In this document: positions 18,486-26,078 of the stretch, piece after piece
Position numbering within the stretch: position 1 is the stretch's first letter
How the letters are laid out: every line of letters starts with the position of its first letter
Position numbers and translations under genes: made by a program
Assembly: GCA_012033055.1 (NCBI GenBank)
Contig: JAAUPR010000001.1
Coordinates: 55,701 to 118,652 of the forward strand
Origin: Limnothrix sp. RL_2_0
GTDB taxonomy: Bacteria; Cyanobacteriota; Cyanobacteriia; Cyanobacteriales; MRBY01
DNA: 62,952 nt
Direction: 5' to 3'
Notes under the pieces: generated by a model
What the model saw: only the letters and a program-made list of their open reading frames with translations
What the model was told of the DNA's origin: nothing
The model's database searches: none

Positions 18486-19139
18486 ATGGCCATCACCTAC
18501 CCTCGCAGCAAAAAGAAACGGGCGATCGCCGTCCTCGAAAAACTCCACGAACTCTACCCCGATGCCACCTGTAGCCTCGACTATGAAACCCCGGTGCAAT
18601 TGATGGTTGCAACAATTTTGTCTGCCCAATGCACAGACGAGCGCGTGAATAAAGTTACCCCAGCCCTTTTCGCACGATTTCCCGATGCCCCAGCCTTTGC
18701 CGCCGCCAACATCGAAGAACTAGAACAACTCGTCCGTTCCACAGGTTTTTATCGCAATAAAGCAAAAAATATTCAGGGCGCTTGCCAAAGAATTATGGCG
18801 GAGTACGGCGGTGAAGTGCCCCAGACCATGGAAGAACTATTAACCCTGTCCGGTGTTGCCCGCAAAACTGCAAACGTTGTCCTTGCCCATGCCTTCGGTA
18901 TACTCTCTGGCGTAACAGTTGATACCCATGTGAAGCGATTGAGTCATCGCCTGAAACTAACAAAACATGATAATCCCGTCAAAATCGAGCAGGACTTAAT
19001 GAAACTCATTCCCCACCTAGAATGGGAAAACTGGTCTATTCGCTTGATCTACCACGGACGCGCCGTTTGCAATGCCCGTAAACCACAATGCCTAGATTGT
19101 GCGATCGCCGATTTTTGTCCATCCGCTGACAAGCAGTAA
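18486..19139 (+). CDS. nth: Endonuclease III
   Basis: A bifunctional DNA glycosylase/AP lyase removing oxidised pyrimidines. The 217-aa protein has the helix-hairpin-helix with the catalytic Lys (LSGVARKTANVVLAHAFG), the catalytic Asp in VTVDTHVKR, and a C-terminal 4Fe4S cluster with the exact C-x6-C-x2-C-x5-C spacing (CNARKPQCLDCAIADFC). The ATG at 18486 is chosen because it gives MAITYPRSKKKRAIAV, the usual basic start. An overlapping frame at 18364 is spurious. It is a second base-excision repair enzyme in the window besides the AlkA-type glycosylase. Confidence 0.96.
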   Translation: MAITYPRSKKKRAIAVLEKLHELYPDATCSLDYETPVQLMVATILSAQCTDERVNKVTPALFARFPDAPAFAAANIEELEQLVRSTGFYRNKAKNIQGACQRIMAEYGGEVPQTMEELLTLSGVARKTANVVLAHAFGILSGVTVDTHVKRLSHRLKLTKHDNPVKIEQDLMKLIPHLEWENWSIRLIYHGRAVCNARKPQCLDCAIADFCPSADKQ

Positions 19140-19143
19140 AGAA

Positions 19144-19347
19144 TTACGCAAGGAAACGACTGGGCACAAGACTGATTCGTCCCGCATCCATTTCAGACAT
19201 GAGCAATTCCAACGCCTCATAATCCTCCGGAGACACATGACCCAAACGAGTCAGCTCCGAGTTAATCGCATTTTCAATTTCTGGTGTCATTTGTTTAATA
19301 AAGAGGGCTTTCTCTACTAAACGACGAATCATAAATGGAGTATTCAT
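19144..19347 (-). CDS. Small conserved hypothetical protein, 67 aa
   Basis: Convergent with nth, only four bases between stops. The sequence is regular, helical and charged (FIKQMTPEIENAINSELTR, SPEDYEALELLMSEMDAGR), with no Cys and no membrane segment. It looks like the short single-copy cyanobacterial proteins of unknown function. The ATG at 19347 gives MNTPFMIRRLVEKALF; a CRP-like palindrome lies about 100 bp upstream. No function is proposed. Confidence 0.65.
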   Translation of the reverse strand: MNTPFMIRRLVEKALFIKQMTPEIENAINSELTRLGHVSPEDYEALELLMSEMDAGRISLVPSRFLA

Positions 19348-19444
19348 AATAGCAACAGTGAAATCTAGGAATACATTTTAAAGACCCACTCTCATAGTCT
19401 CATTCTTTTGAACTTAGTTTCAAGTGATAAAGAGGGAGGTGAAC

Positions 19445-19460
19445 AGTGATTTTGATCACA
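19445..19460. promoter_or_regulatory. CRP-type palindrome
   Basis: AGTGATTTTGATCACA fits the cyanobacterial cAMP receptor protein consensus TGTGA-N6-TCACA, with a perfect GTGA-N6-TCAC core. It lies in the 465-bp AT-rich divergent gap, about 100 bp upstream of the 67-aa gene and about 350 bp upstream of the STAS gene. The rest of that gap shows no gene. Confidence 0.45.
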
Positions 19461-19812
19461 TATATGCAGCCTTATTCCTTGCCTTCCCTGTAGGATCCGG
19501 ATATTTTCTAAACCTATGTAAACCCGGAAAGAAAGTATTAAAAATCTTCTAAATTTGTAAAAAAACATACATTTTTTGCTGCAAATAACAGAATCAATCT
19601 ATAAATCATTTTTTTGTTCAGGATTAATTATCTACTACACAGATGGCTCTATCGTAAGGCATACTAGAGCTTTGAGATTTTTAAAGATTGTGTAAACCCT
19701 CCAATTTTTTTCGTCTTGAGCTTTACCTAATGTTTTTATTTCGGCTTAATTTATAGTTAAATCCTCGGATAGAATTAGTTCATTAGGAAAATTCCTACTG
19801 GAGAATAAATCC

Positions 19813-20154
19813 ATGACTTTCAGCCAACAATTTTCGACTCTATATTTGCAAGATCCATTAAATGCATCTAATGTATCTGAGCTACGCCGTTCATTGTGTG
19901 ATGCAATTAATAACAAACAAGTATCTGAAATTCTCGTCAATCTAGAAAATGTTGAGCTAATCGATAGCGCAGCAATGGTCGCTTTGGTACAGGCAACACG
20001 CTTGGCTGACTCTAAAGGGAAGTATCTTGGTTTGTGCGGTGCAAATTCTCAAGTCCGCATGGTGCTAGAGCTCACTCAACTGGAACGTTTTGTGAATATG
20101 TTTGCCGATGAGTCTGATTTTGCTGCCCGTGGTTACCAATTGATGGCTGCTTAA
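19813..20154 (+). CDS. STAS domain protein (anti-sigma factor antagonist)
   Basis: A 113-aa single STAS domain, like SpoIIAA/RsbV. The loop around the phosphorylatable Ser is intact (VELIDSAAMVALVQATRLA, Ser at about residue 57), so control by a partner-switching serine kinase and a PP2C phosphatase is expected. Neither partner is nearby. The ATG at 19813 has CTGGAG upstream. The long AT-rich upstream region suggests its own regulated promoter. Cyanobacterial homologues act in stress or sigma-factor networks; the exact partner cannot be told. Confidence 0.88.
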   Translation: MTFSQQFSTLYLQDPLNASNVSELRRSLCDAINNKQVSEILVNLENVELIDSAAMVALVQATRLADSKGKYLGLCGANSQVRMVLELTQLERFVNMFADESDFAARGYQLMAA

Positions 20155-20234
20155 TCTGAACTTAGAATTGATACAAGTCTCTCCGCTATAATTTAAGGCT
20201 GTATGTAACCTCGATTTATTGGAGATAGACCTCT

Positions 20235-22859
20235 GTGGCGATCGCCCCTATTTTTCCCAGTCCTGTTGATTACGAAGCGCTAATTACAACAGATGTTTTT
20301 AAGCCTGCGCGCTATCTAGGGAACGAGCTTGGGGCGATCCATAAGCCTTGGGATGAGGCTGTAATCCGATGGGTGTTGACCTATCCGGAAGTGTACGAGG
20401 TGGGTTCGTCAAATCTTGGGCATATCTTGCTCTACAACGTGATCAATGCCCAACCGCGTCAATTGTGTGACCGGACATATCTCCCGGCGAGTGATCTATG
20501 CGAAAAGTTAAAAGAAAAAAACTTTCCGTTATTTGCCTTGGAATCACGGCGATCGCTGCAAGAATTTGACATTCTTGGTTTTAGTCTGAGTTACGAGCTT
20601 GGGGCAACAAATATTCTCGAAATGCTCTCCCTCGCCCAGATTCCGCTGACATGGCAAGAACGGCAAAATGGCGATTATCCATTTATTTTTGCAGGGGGAC
20701 AGACCGCAACCTCTAACCCTGAACCCTATGCAGACTTTTTCGATTTTATTGTGCTCGGTGATGGCGAAGAGCTTTTGCCAGAAGTGGGCTTTGTTCTCGA
20801 AGAAGCCAAAGTTAACAGCCTAAGCAAAAAAGAAACCCTTTTAGATCTAGCGCAAATTCCGGGCGTTTACGTACCCCAGTTTTACGAAATGGCAGAGGCA
20901 GATGGTTCTGTGCATCCCATTCGTGAAGATGTGCCAAGGCGAATTTTGCGACGGGTAGCGACACCAATTCCAGCCTATTCCATTGGTTTAGTGCCTTATA
21001 TTGAGACCGTTCACGATCGCCTGACCGTAGAAATTCGTCGAGGTTGTACGCGGGGTTGTCGTTTTTGTCAGCCGGGAATGTTAACGCGCCCTGCCACTGA
21101 TGTGGAGCCGGAGAAGGTGGTTGATGCCATCGAAAAAGGGATGCGAGCGACGGGTTATAACGAGTTTTCGTTGTTGTCGCTGAGTTGTTCGGATTATTTG
21201 GCGTTGCCTGCGGTGGGGATCGAAATTCGGAATCGCCTTAAGGATGAAAATGTTTCTTTGTCGTTGCCGAGTCAGCGGGTAGATCGTTTTGATGAAAATA
21301 TTGCCAACGTGATTGGCGGGACACGGAAAGCGGGTTTAACTTTTGCGCCGGAAGCTGGAACCCAACGGATGCGCGATGTGATTAATAAGGGTTTAACTAA
21401 CGAAGAACTCTTGCGCGGTATTCAAACGGCGGTGAAAGAAGGCTGGGATAAGGTCAAACTGTATTTCATGATTGGGCTGCCCGGTGAGACGGATATGGAT
21501 GTGCTCGGCATTGCGGAAACGTTGCGCTGGTTGCGGCAGGAATGTTCTCACCTCAGTAATAAGCGACTGAATTTTAATATCACGATTTCTAATTTCACTC
21601 CAAAACCCCACACGCCATTTCAGTGGCATTCGGTTTCTACGTCGGAATTTCAGCGAAAACAATCTTTGTTGCGGGAAGAACTGCGTAAGATTAAGGGGTT
21701 GAAAGTTAATTATACGGACTACCGGATTTCGGCGATGGAGGATTTTGTCGGACGGGGCGATCGCCGTCTCTCTTCTGTTGTCCGTCGGGCGTGGGAATTG
21801 GGTGCGGGCATGGATTCTTGGTGGGAAAATCTGGATAAGGCTTATGGGGCATGGGAACAGGCGATCGCCGAATCAGATCTCACTTGGAAATATCGCAAAG
21901 TTGAAAGTGGCGAATGGAATATTTTCGAGAACTTTGAAGCAAAAGATCCACTAGATGCACCGTTGCCGTGGGATCACATTAATACAGGCATCGATAAACA
22001 GTGGCTCAAGGATGATTTGCAACGAGCTTTGGAAGCGGCGACCGTTCCCGATTGCGCCTTTGATGGTTGCTCCCACTGCGGTATTTGCGGCACAGATTTT
22101 GGTCACAACATCGTTTATCAGCAGCCCGAAATCCCTGAATTTGTCGGCGAATTTCAGCGAGATCAGCAGCGATTGCAGCGGGTGCGGGTACGATTTGGCA
22201 AAAAAGGTGATATGCGTCTTGTCAGTCATCTTGATTTGGTACGACTGTTTGATCGGGTGGTGCGCCGAGCCTCAATTCCCGTTGCTTTTACCAATGGTTT
22301 TCATCCCAGCGGTCGAATTTCTATCGCCAATGCTTTAACGCTTGGGGCGACCAGCGAAGGGGAAATTATTGATTTTGAACTCAAAGAAGTACTAGAACTC
22401 GAAGATTTTCGGGCGCGATTGGCGGAACAACTTCCCGCTGATATTCCAGTTTTTGCAGTGGAGGAAGTCCCTGTAAAATCTAAGGCGGCAACGGCTTTGA
22501 TCACCGAGGCGGAATATTTGATCGATGTGGCAATCGATGAGGTAACTACTGAGGAAACTTGGGAAGGCTGGCTACAACAGGTGCGGGATGCGGCGGAAAT
22601 TTTATTTGAGAAGAAAACGAAAAAGGGCAAAATTCGGCAAATTAATCTCGGCGATCGCCTGACTTCTATTTCCCTCGAAAAGTTTGTTAATGTGAACCGC
22701 GTCCAAATTCGTTATCAAGGCAGTTGTTGTAATGATGGCACAGTGCTACAGGCGCACCATGTCGTGTTTATGCTCGAACAGATTAGCGGCAAAACACCTG
22801 AATTGCTCCATACCCATCGCTTGCAAATGATTTTTGCGGAACCGGATTTGTCGAATTAG
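20235..22859 (+). CDS. TIGR03960 family radical SAM protein with DUF2344 domain
   Basis: An 874-aa fusion of an N-terminal B12-binding-like region (about 40-220), a radical SAM barrel (about 250-520) and a C-terminal TIGR03936/DUF2344 domain (about 640-860). The SAM cluster motif is C-x3-C-x2-C (RRGCTRGCRFCQPG, near residue 270), followed by the FAPEAGTQRMRDVINKG segment of this family. A Cys group (CSHCGICG) near 615 may bind another metal. The C-terminal part starts VRVRFGKKGDMRLVSHLD. The start is GTG at 20235, after TTGGAGATAGACCTCT. In many bacteria the homologue neighbours rne/rng, which is not so here. The reaction is unknown. Confidence 0.92.
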   Translation: MAIAPIFPSPVDYEALITTDVFKPARYLGNELGAIHKPWDEAVIRWVLTYPEVYEVGSSNLGHILLYNVINAQPRQLCDRTYLPASDLCEKLKEKNFPLFALESRRSLQEFDILGFSLSYELGATNILEMLSLAQIPLTWQERQNGDYPFIFAGGQTATSNPEPYADFFDFIVLGDGEELLPEVGFVLEEAKVNSLSKKETLLDLAQIPGVYVPQFYEMAEADGSVHPIREDVPRRILRRVATPIPAYSIGLVPYIETVHDRLTVEIRRGCTRGCRFCQPGMLTRPATDVEPEKVVDAIEKGMRATGYNEFSLLSLSCSDYLALPAVGIEIRNRLKDENVSLSLPSQRVDRFDENIANVIGGTRKAGLTFAPEAGTQRMRDVINKGLTNEELLRGIQTAVKEGWDKVKLYFMIGLPGETDMDVLGIAETLRWLRQECSHLSNKRLNFNITISNFTPKPHTPFQWHSVSTSEFQRKQSLLREELRKIKGLKVNYTDYRISAMEDFVGRGDRRLSSVVRRAWELGAGMDSWWENLDKAYGAWEQAIAESDLTWKYRKVESGEWNIFENFEAKDPLDAPLPWDHINTGIDKQWLKDDLQRALEAATVPDCAFDGCSHCGICGTDFGHNIVYQQPEIPEFVGEFQRDQQRLQRVRVRFGKKGDMRLVSHLDLVRLFDRVVRRASIPVAFTNGFHPSGRISIANALTLGATSEGEIIDFELKEVLELEDFRARLAEQLPADIPVFAVEEVPVKSKAATALITEAEYLIDVAIDEVTTEETWEGWLQQVRDAAEILFEKKTKKGKIRQINLGDRLTSISLEKFVNVNRVQIRYQGSCCNDGTVLQAHHVVFMLEQISGKTPELLHTHRLQMIFAEPDLSN

Positions 22860-23055
22860 TCAGCGCCCAAAAAACAAAGTTCTCTGAGGAGGGGCTAGCG
22901 ATTGTCTTAACTGTCAAGTGTTGCGGGCAATCTTCATGTTGGAAAGTTGCGTATCATTCATTAAATTTTTCTCGGCAGTTTTCTGTTTCACTAAAGCATG
23001 AAGAATCTCCAGTAGCCTACGTGTACATGTAAGAGATCTAGTGTGTAATTTCTAG

Positions 23056-23519
23056 GCGATCGCCGACGATGTAATTAATTATTTTAGGATTCCAACGAGT
23101 AAGATCACGCCCATTTCCCTCGCTTATGATGCCAAACATTTTCGGGTGATGGAAAATTCACCCCAACAGAAAAAGCCTTATTTTCTAGATCTTGGTCGCC
23201 ACAATCCCCATAAAAATGTGTTGCGAATGATTCGAGCTTTTGTGCAATTACCAAACTATCAAGATTCTGAATTTTGGCTAATTGACTCCGAGGATAAACG
23301 TTATACGCCATAGGTGAAATTATTAATTCCTGAGTTGGATTTAGGAAAAAATATTCGGCTAAAAGATTATGTTTCTCAGCAGGATTTACCCGAAATAATT
23401 AATCAGGTGATCGCCTTCGTTTTCACCCCGCTCTGAAAGCCATGGCTTGTGGTACACCTGCGATCGCCTCTCAAAATTTTCCTGATGTAGGATGCCGTGG
23501 AGACGGTACAAATCATTGA
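23056..23519 (+). pseudogene. Glycosyltransferase family 4 remnant
   Basis: A decayed C-terminal half of a GT4 glycosyltransferase, with no start codon left. The first frame reads PTSKITPISLAYDAKHF, PYFLDLGRHNPHKN and FWLIDSEDKRYTP, then hits TAG at 23311. It continues in the same frame through SQQDLPEIINQVIAFVFTP to TGA at 23434. A different frame then gives ALKAMACGTPAIASQNFPDV. About eight residues (the WEGFGLP segment that should precede this) are missing. One nonsense mutation, one deletion and one frame change mark genuine decay rather than a sequencing slip. The 240 bp before it hold nothing recognisable. Confidence 0.75.
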
Positions 23520-23716
23520 TTTTATTTGAATTTAATACCCGTCGTAACGCATCTTTTGAGGTGTACTACGAAAACGCCATTTTTGAAAATTAACAGGAAG
23601 AATAAATCGGCGATCGCCTCTCAAAATTTTTCTGATGTAGGATGCCGTGGAGACGGTAAAAATCATTGATTTTATTTGGATTTAATATCCGTCGTAACGC
23701 ATCTTTTGATGTGTAC
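23460..23716 (+). repeat. Two 107-bp direct repeats, 150-bp period
   Basis: Bases 23460-23566 and 23610-23716 match at 102 of 107 positions by eye. Each unit starts with a HIP1 octamer, carries GTAGGATGCCGTGGAGACGG, an AT-rich middle and CCGTCGTAACGCATCTTTTG; the last two form an imperfect inverted repeat. The left unit contains the tail of the glycosyltransferase remnant, so a segment of the decaying gene was duplicated. The stretch from 23717 to 23792 holds nothing else. Confidence 0.85.
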
Positions 23717-23792
23717 GTAAATTTAAAACGATGGGTTTTGGTGGAATGTAATTACTCGAAAATAATAATGATTGTCGCCACCGCCACCCATC

Positions 23793-25943
23793 CTACTTTT
23801 CGGGAGCTGTTTCGTACCAATCTTTTAGGGCTTCGATGACAAAGCTTGCTTCTGGGCGATCTAACCAAGAATCTAGGGCTGCGACACTGCCTGTTTTTAG
23901 GGCGCGGTAAATTCTCTGGGCTAGGTTGGGGTTGGCTTTGATTTCTCGAATAACTTCTTGGGCAACGGTCATTTTTTCGATGGTGGTTTGGTTGCCGTGT
24001 TGGGATTCTAGTTTGCGGAGTAATGCCTGAATTTCGGTGGCGGCTTCAGCGAGAGTTTGTTTCTGGGCGGCATTGTATTGTCCTGCGACAACTGCACCGC
24101 TTTCGATTGCGCCTTTGTTTACGCCAACACCAATATTGCTGCCTTGCATATTGAAGGTGTCACCTTGTTTTTCAGTCATCGTATTTTCTTGAGTAACGTT
24201 TTGGGTTTGGGTGATGGGTCGGGAAAGGGAATTATCGACGAAGCCTTTCAGCATACTAATGGTTTCTTTTTGGGATTCGACCTGAGCCATCAGAGCTGCG
24301 ATTTCGGTGGGGGGTAAACTTTGGAGGCGATCGTATTCGTCGAAGTGGGCGATGTGGAGTTGGCTGGGATTGGCTTTGGGGTTAATGTTGGCGCGAACCA
24401 TTATGTCTTCGCCGTTTTTGCCGCGTCGCTCCCAAGAAATTGGGTCAATGTTGGCTTCGGGGTGTTTGGTTTGGAGTTTCTTTAGGGCGAGGGAAACGGT
24501 GCGGGGATCTTTGACTTGGCGGTGATAGAGATCAAGGGTATCGACGAGAGGTTTGATGAATTCGACAAATTCTCCTTCAGCAAAATTACTGTCCTCGCCA
24601 TCGGGTTTGCGGCGGCGTTTGTCGCCATCGATAAAGCGCATGTACACGTAATCGCAATAAATGCCATTGAGGATTGTGTAAATAGTGATGCCCCAATCTT
24701 CGATGCAGGCTCCGGTAAGGGTTGCTCCGGTTAAATCAGCGTTATCGAGTTGGGTTTGAACGAGTTTGGCGCGGGTGAGATCAGCATCTTTTAAATCGAC
24801 ATCGTTGAGATTGGCAGTAATCAGGTTGGCATCGGCTAGGTTTGCACCAGAAAGATTGGCGTTGCTGAGATTTGAACCAGAAAAATTAGCGCCAACGAGA
24901 TTTGCTGCGGCTAAATTCAAACCACGCAGATTGACTAAATCGTTATATTGTTCGTCGGGATTTACTTTTTTTGTAAGGAGTAATTCGCGAATTTTTTTGA
25001 TAGCAAGATAACTTTTGCCGGGGCGGACTTGATCGAGTTTGATGGTGTCTTTAAAGATTGTGCGAACCAAGGTTGCTTCGCGGAAATCGGTACTTTTTAG
25101 CCTTGCACCAGTGAAGTCAGCACCAGTAAGATCTGCGCCCCGGAAACAAGTGCCCCCAATTGGGCCATAGGCAACAGCAAAACTACGCACCCAAGCATCA
25201 CGGGGATCGCCCCGCCAAGCCCGCCACCCAATCCAAGCCCAAAAGACTACGACTGCTCCTTCTTTTACTACTACTCCTGTGACTACGACTACGACTACTG
25301 CTATAACTTTTCCTGCCCCTGCTATTGCTTCTGCTCCTGCGACTGCGACGGCTCCTGCTCCTACTCCTGCTCCTACAATTACAACAGCGACTGCAACCGC
25401 GACGGCTCCTGCTCCTACTCCAGCGATGGACTTTGCAACGGCTCTTGTCGGTATTCCTCCTAAGGATGCTGTTACTATGACGGCTACACCTCCTAGGACA
25501 GCGACAGCCCCTGCGAATGTTGTTGTTCCTGCAACAATACCTTGACGCCATGCCAACAAGATTAAGATTAGGTAAATAGTTAACCCAACAATTCCCATCA
25601 CAAAAGTTCCGGTTGGATCGTCTCTATGACTTGTCTGACTTGACGGATCAAATACATATACAGCAAATAAACCGACAAAAAGATTAAATAATCCAGCTAA
25701 ACTACTTGCGATTATGGAGGCAAGCAGCAACGAGAAATACCATCTTTTTTGTAGCCCTCCCTTTGTTTTGATGAAGTTAGTTTTTTTGAGAGTTGCCCCA
25801 CGAAAGTTTGTGCCGCAGATATTGCATTCACTAAAGTCTGCACCCGACAGATCTACCTTTTTAAAGTTCATACCCCGCAGATTTAGCCGCTGGAAATTCC
25901 GTTCCCCAGCTTCGTAGCGTTCAATGATGTGCTTTGCTTTCAT
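23793..25943 (-). CDS. Pentapeptide-repeat membrane protein with effector-associated-like C-terminus
   Basis: A 716-aa mosaic protein. Residues about 18-60 form a first pentapeptide block (LRGMNFKKVDLSGADF). About 68-90 and 110-135 are membrane helices. About 140-240 is a very low-complexity Ala/Val/Gly hydrophobic region (AVAVAVVIVGAG) ending WAWIGWRAWRGD. About 265-300 and 340-410 are further pentapeptide blocks (LSNANLSGANLADANL). The rest is soluble: a region ending near 550, a TQTQNVTQENTMTEKQGDTF linker, NMQGSNIGVGVNKG, and a C-terminal helical domain (about 630-712). That domain resembles C-termini shared by cyanobacterial conflict-type proteins. The ATG at 25943 gives MKAKHIIERYEAGERNF, a common start for this group. 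The function is unknown. Confidence 0.75.
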   Translation of the reverse strand: MKAKHIIERYEAGERNFQRLNLRGMNFKKVDLSGADFSECNICGTNFRGATLKKTNFIKTKGGLQKRWYFSLLLASIIASSLAGLFNLFVGLFAVYVFDPSSQTSHRDDPTGTFVMGIVGLTIYLILILLAWRQGIVAGTTTFAGAVAVLGGVAVIVTASLGGIPTRAVAKSIAGVGAGAVAVAVAVVIVGAGVGAGAVAVAGAEAIAGAGKVIAVVVVVVTGVVVKEGAVVVFWAWIGWRAWRGDPRDAWVRSFAVAYGPIGGTCFRGADLTGADFTGARLKSTDFREATLVRTIFKDTIKLDQVRPGKSYLAIKKIRELLLTKKVNPDEQYNDLVNLRGLNLAAANLVGANFSGSNLSNANLSGANLADANLITANLNDVDLKDADLTRAKLVQTQLDNADLTGATLTGACIEDWGITIYTILNGIYCDYVYMRFIDGDKRRRKPDGEDSNFAEGEFVEFIKPLVDTLDLYHRQVKDPRTVSLALKKLQTKHPEANIDPISWERRGKNGEDIMVRANINPKANPSQLHIAHFDEYDRLQSLPPTEIAALMAQVESQKETISMLKGFVDNSLSRPITQTQNVTQENTMTEKQGDTFNMQGSNIGVGVNKGAIESGAVVAGQYNAAQKQTLAEAATEIQALLRKLESQHGNQTTIEKMTVAQEVIREIKANPNLAQRIYRALKTGSVAALDSWLDRPEASFVIEALKDWYETAPEK

Positions 25944-26003
25944 CTCTTAGGCTTGTTCTGTTGCCGTTCATTGTATGCCCAGATCTCTGACTCTGCTGCA
26001 TTT

Positions 26004-26045
26004 ATCCTTCCTTGGGGAAGGTGCCGTAGGCGGAAGGGGTTTGAT
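26004..26045 (+). repeat. Dispersed intergenic repeat, copy C (first module only)
   Basis: ATCCTTCCTTGGGGAAGGTG followed by GGCGGAAGGGGTTTG matches the first module of copies A and B. It lies in the 135-bp gap between futB's stop and the pentapeptide gene's start. Confidence 0.5.
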
Positions 26046-26078
26046 CGCTTTCGCAACCTACCGAGAATTCACAACTCA

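Noticed and set aside
18364-18603. 79-codon frame overlapping the nth start
   Set aside because: It runs in a different frame through the nth start and reads unnaturally (WPSPTLAAKRNG). nth itself is a clear gene.
20235-22859. Possible MiaB/RimO-like methylthiotransferase identity for the large radical SAM protein
   Set aside because: The C-terminal DUF2344 domain and FAPEAGTQRMRDVINKG segment fit the TIGR03960 group instead. No TRAM domain is present.
25279-25545. Long Thr/Ala/Pro-rich plus-strand frame opposite the pentapeptide gene
   Set aside because: It is the antisense reading of the Ala/Val/Gly repeat region. Low-complexity GCN/ACN codons keep both strands open. No start context.
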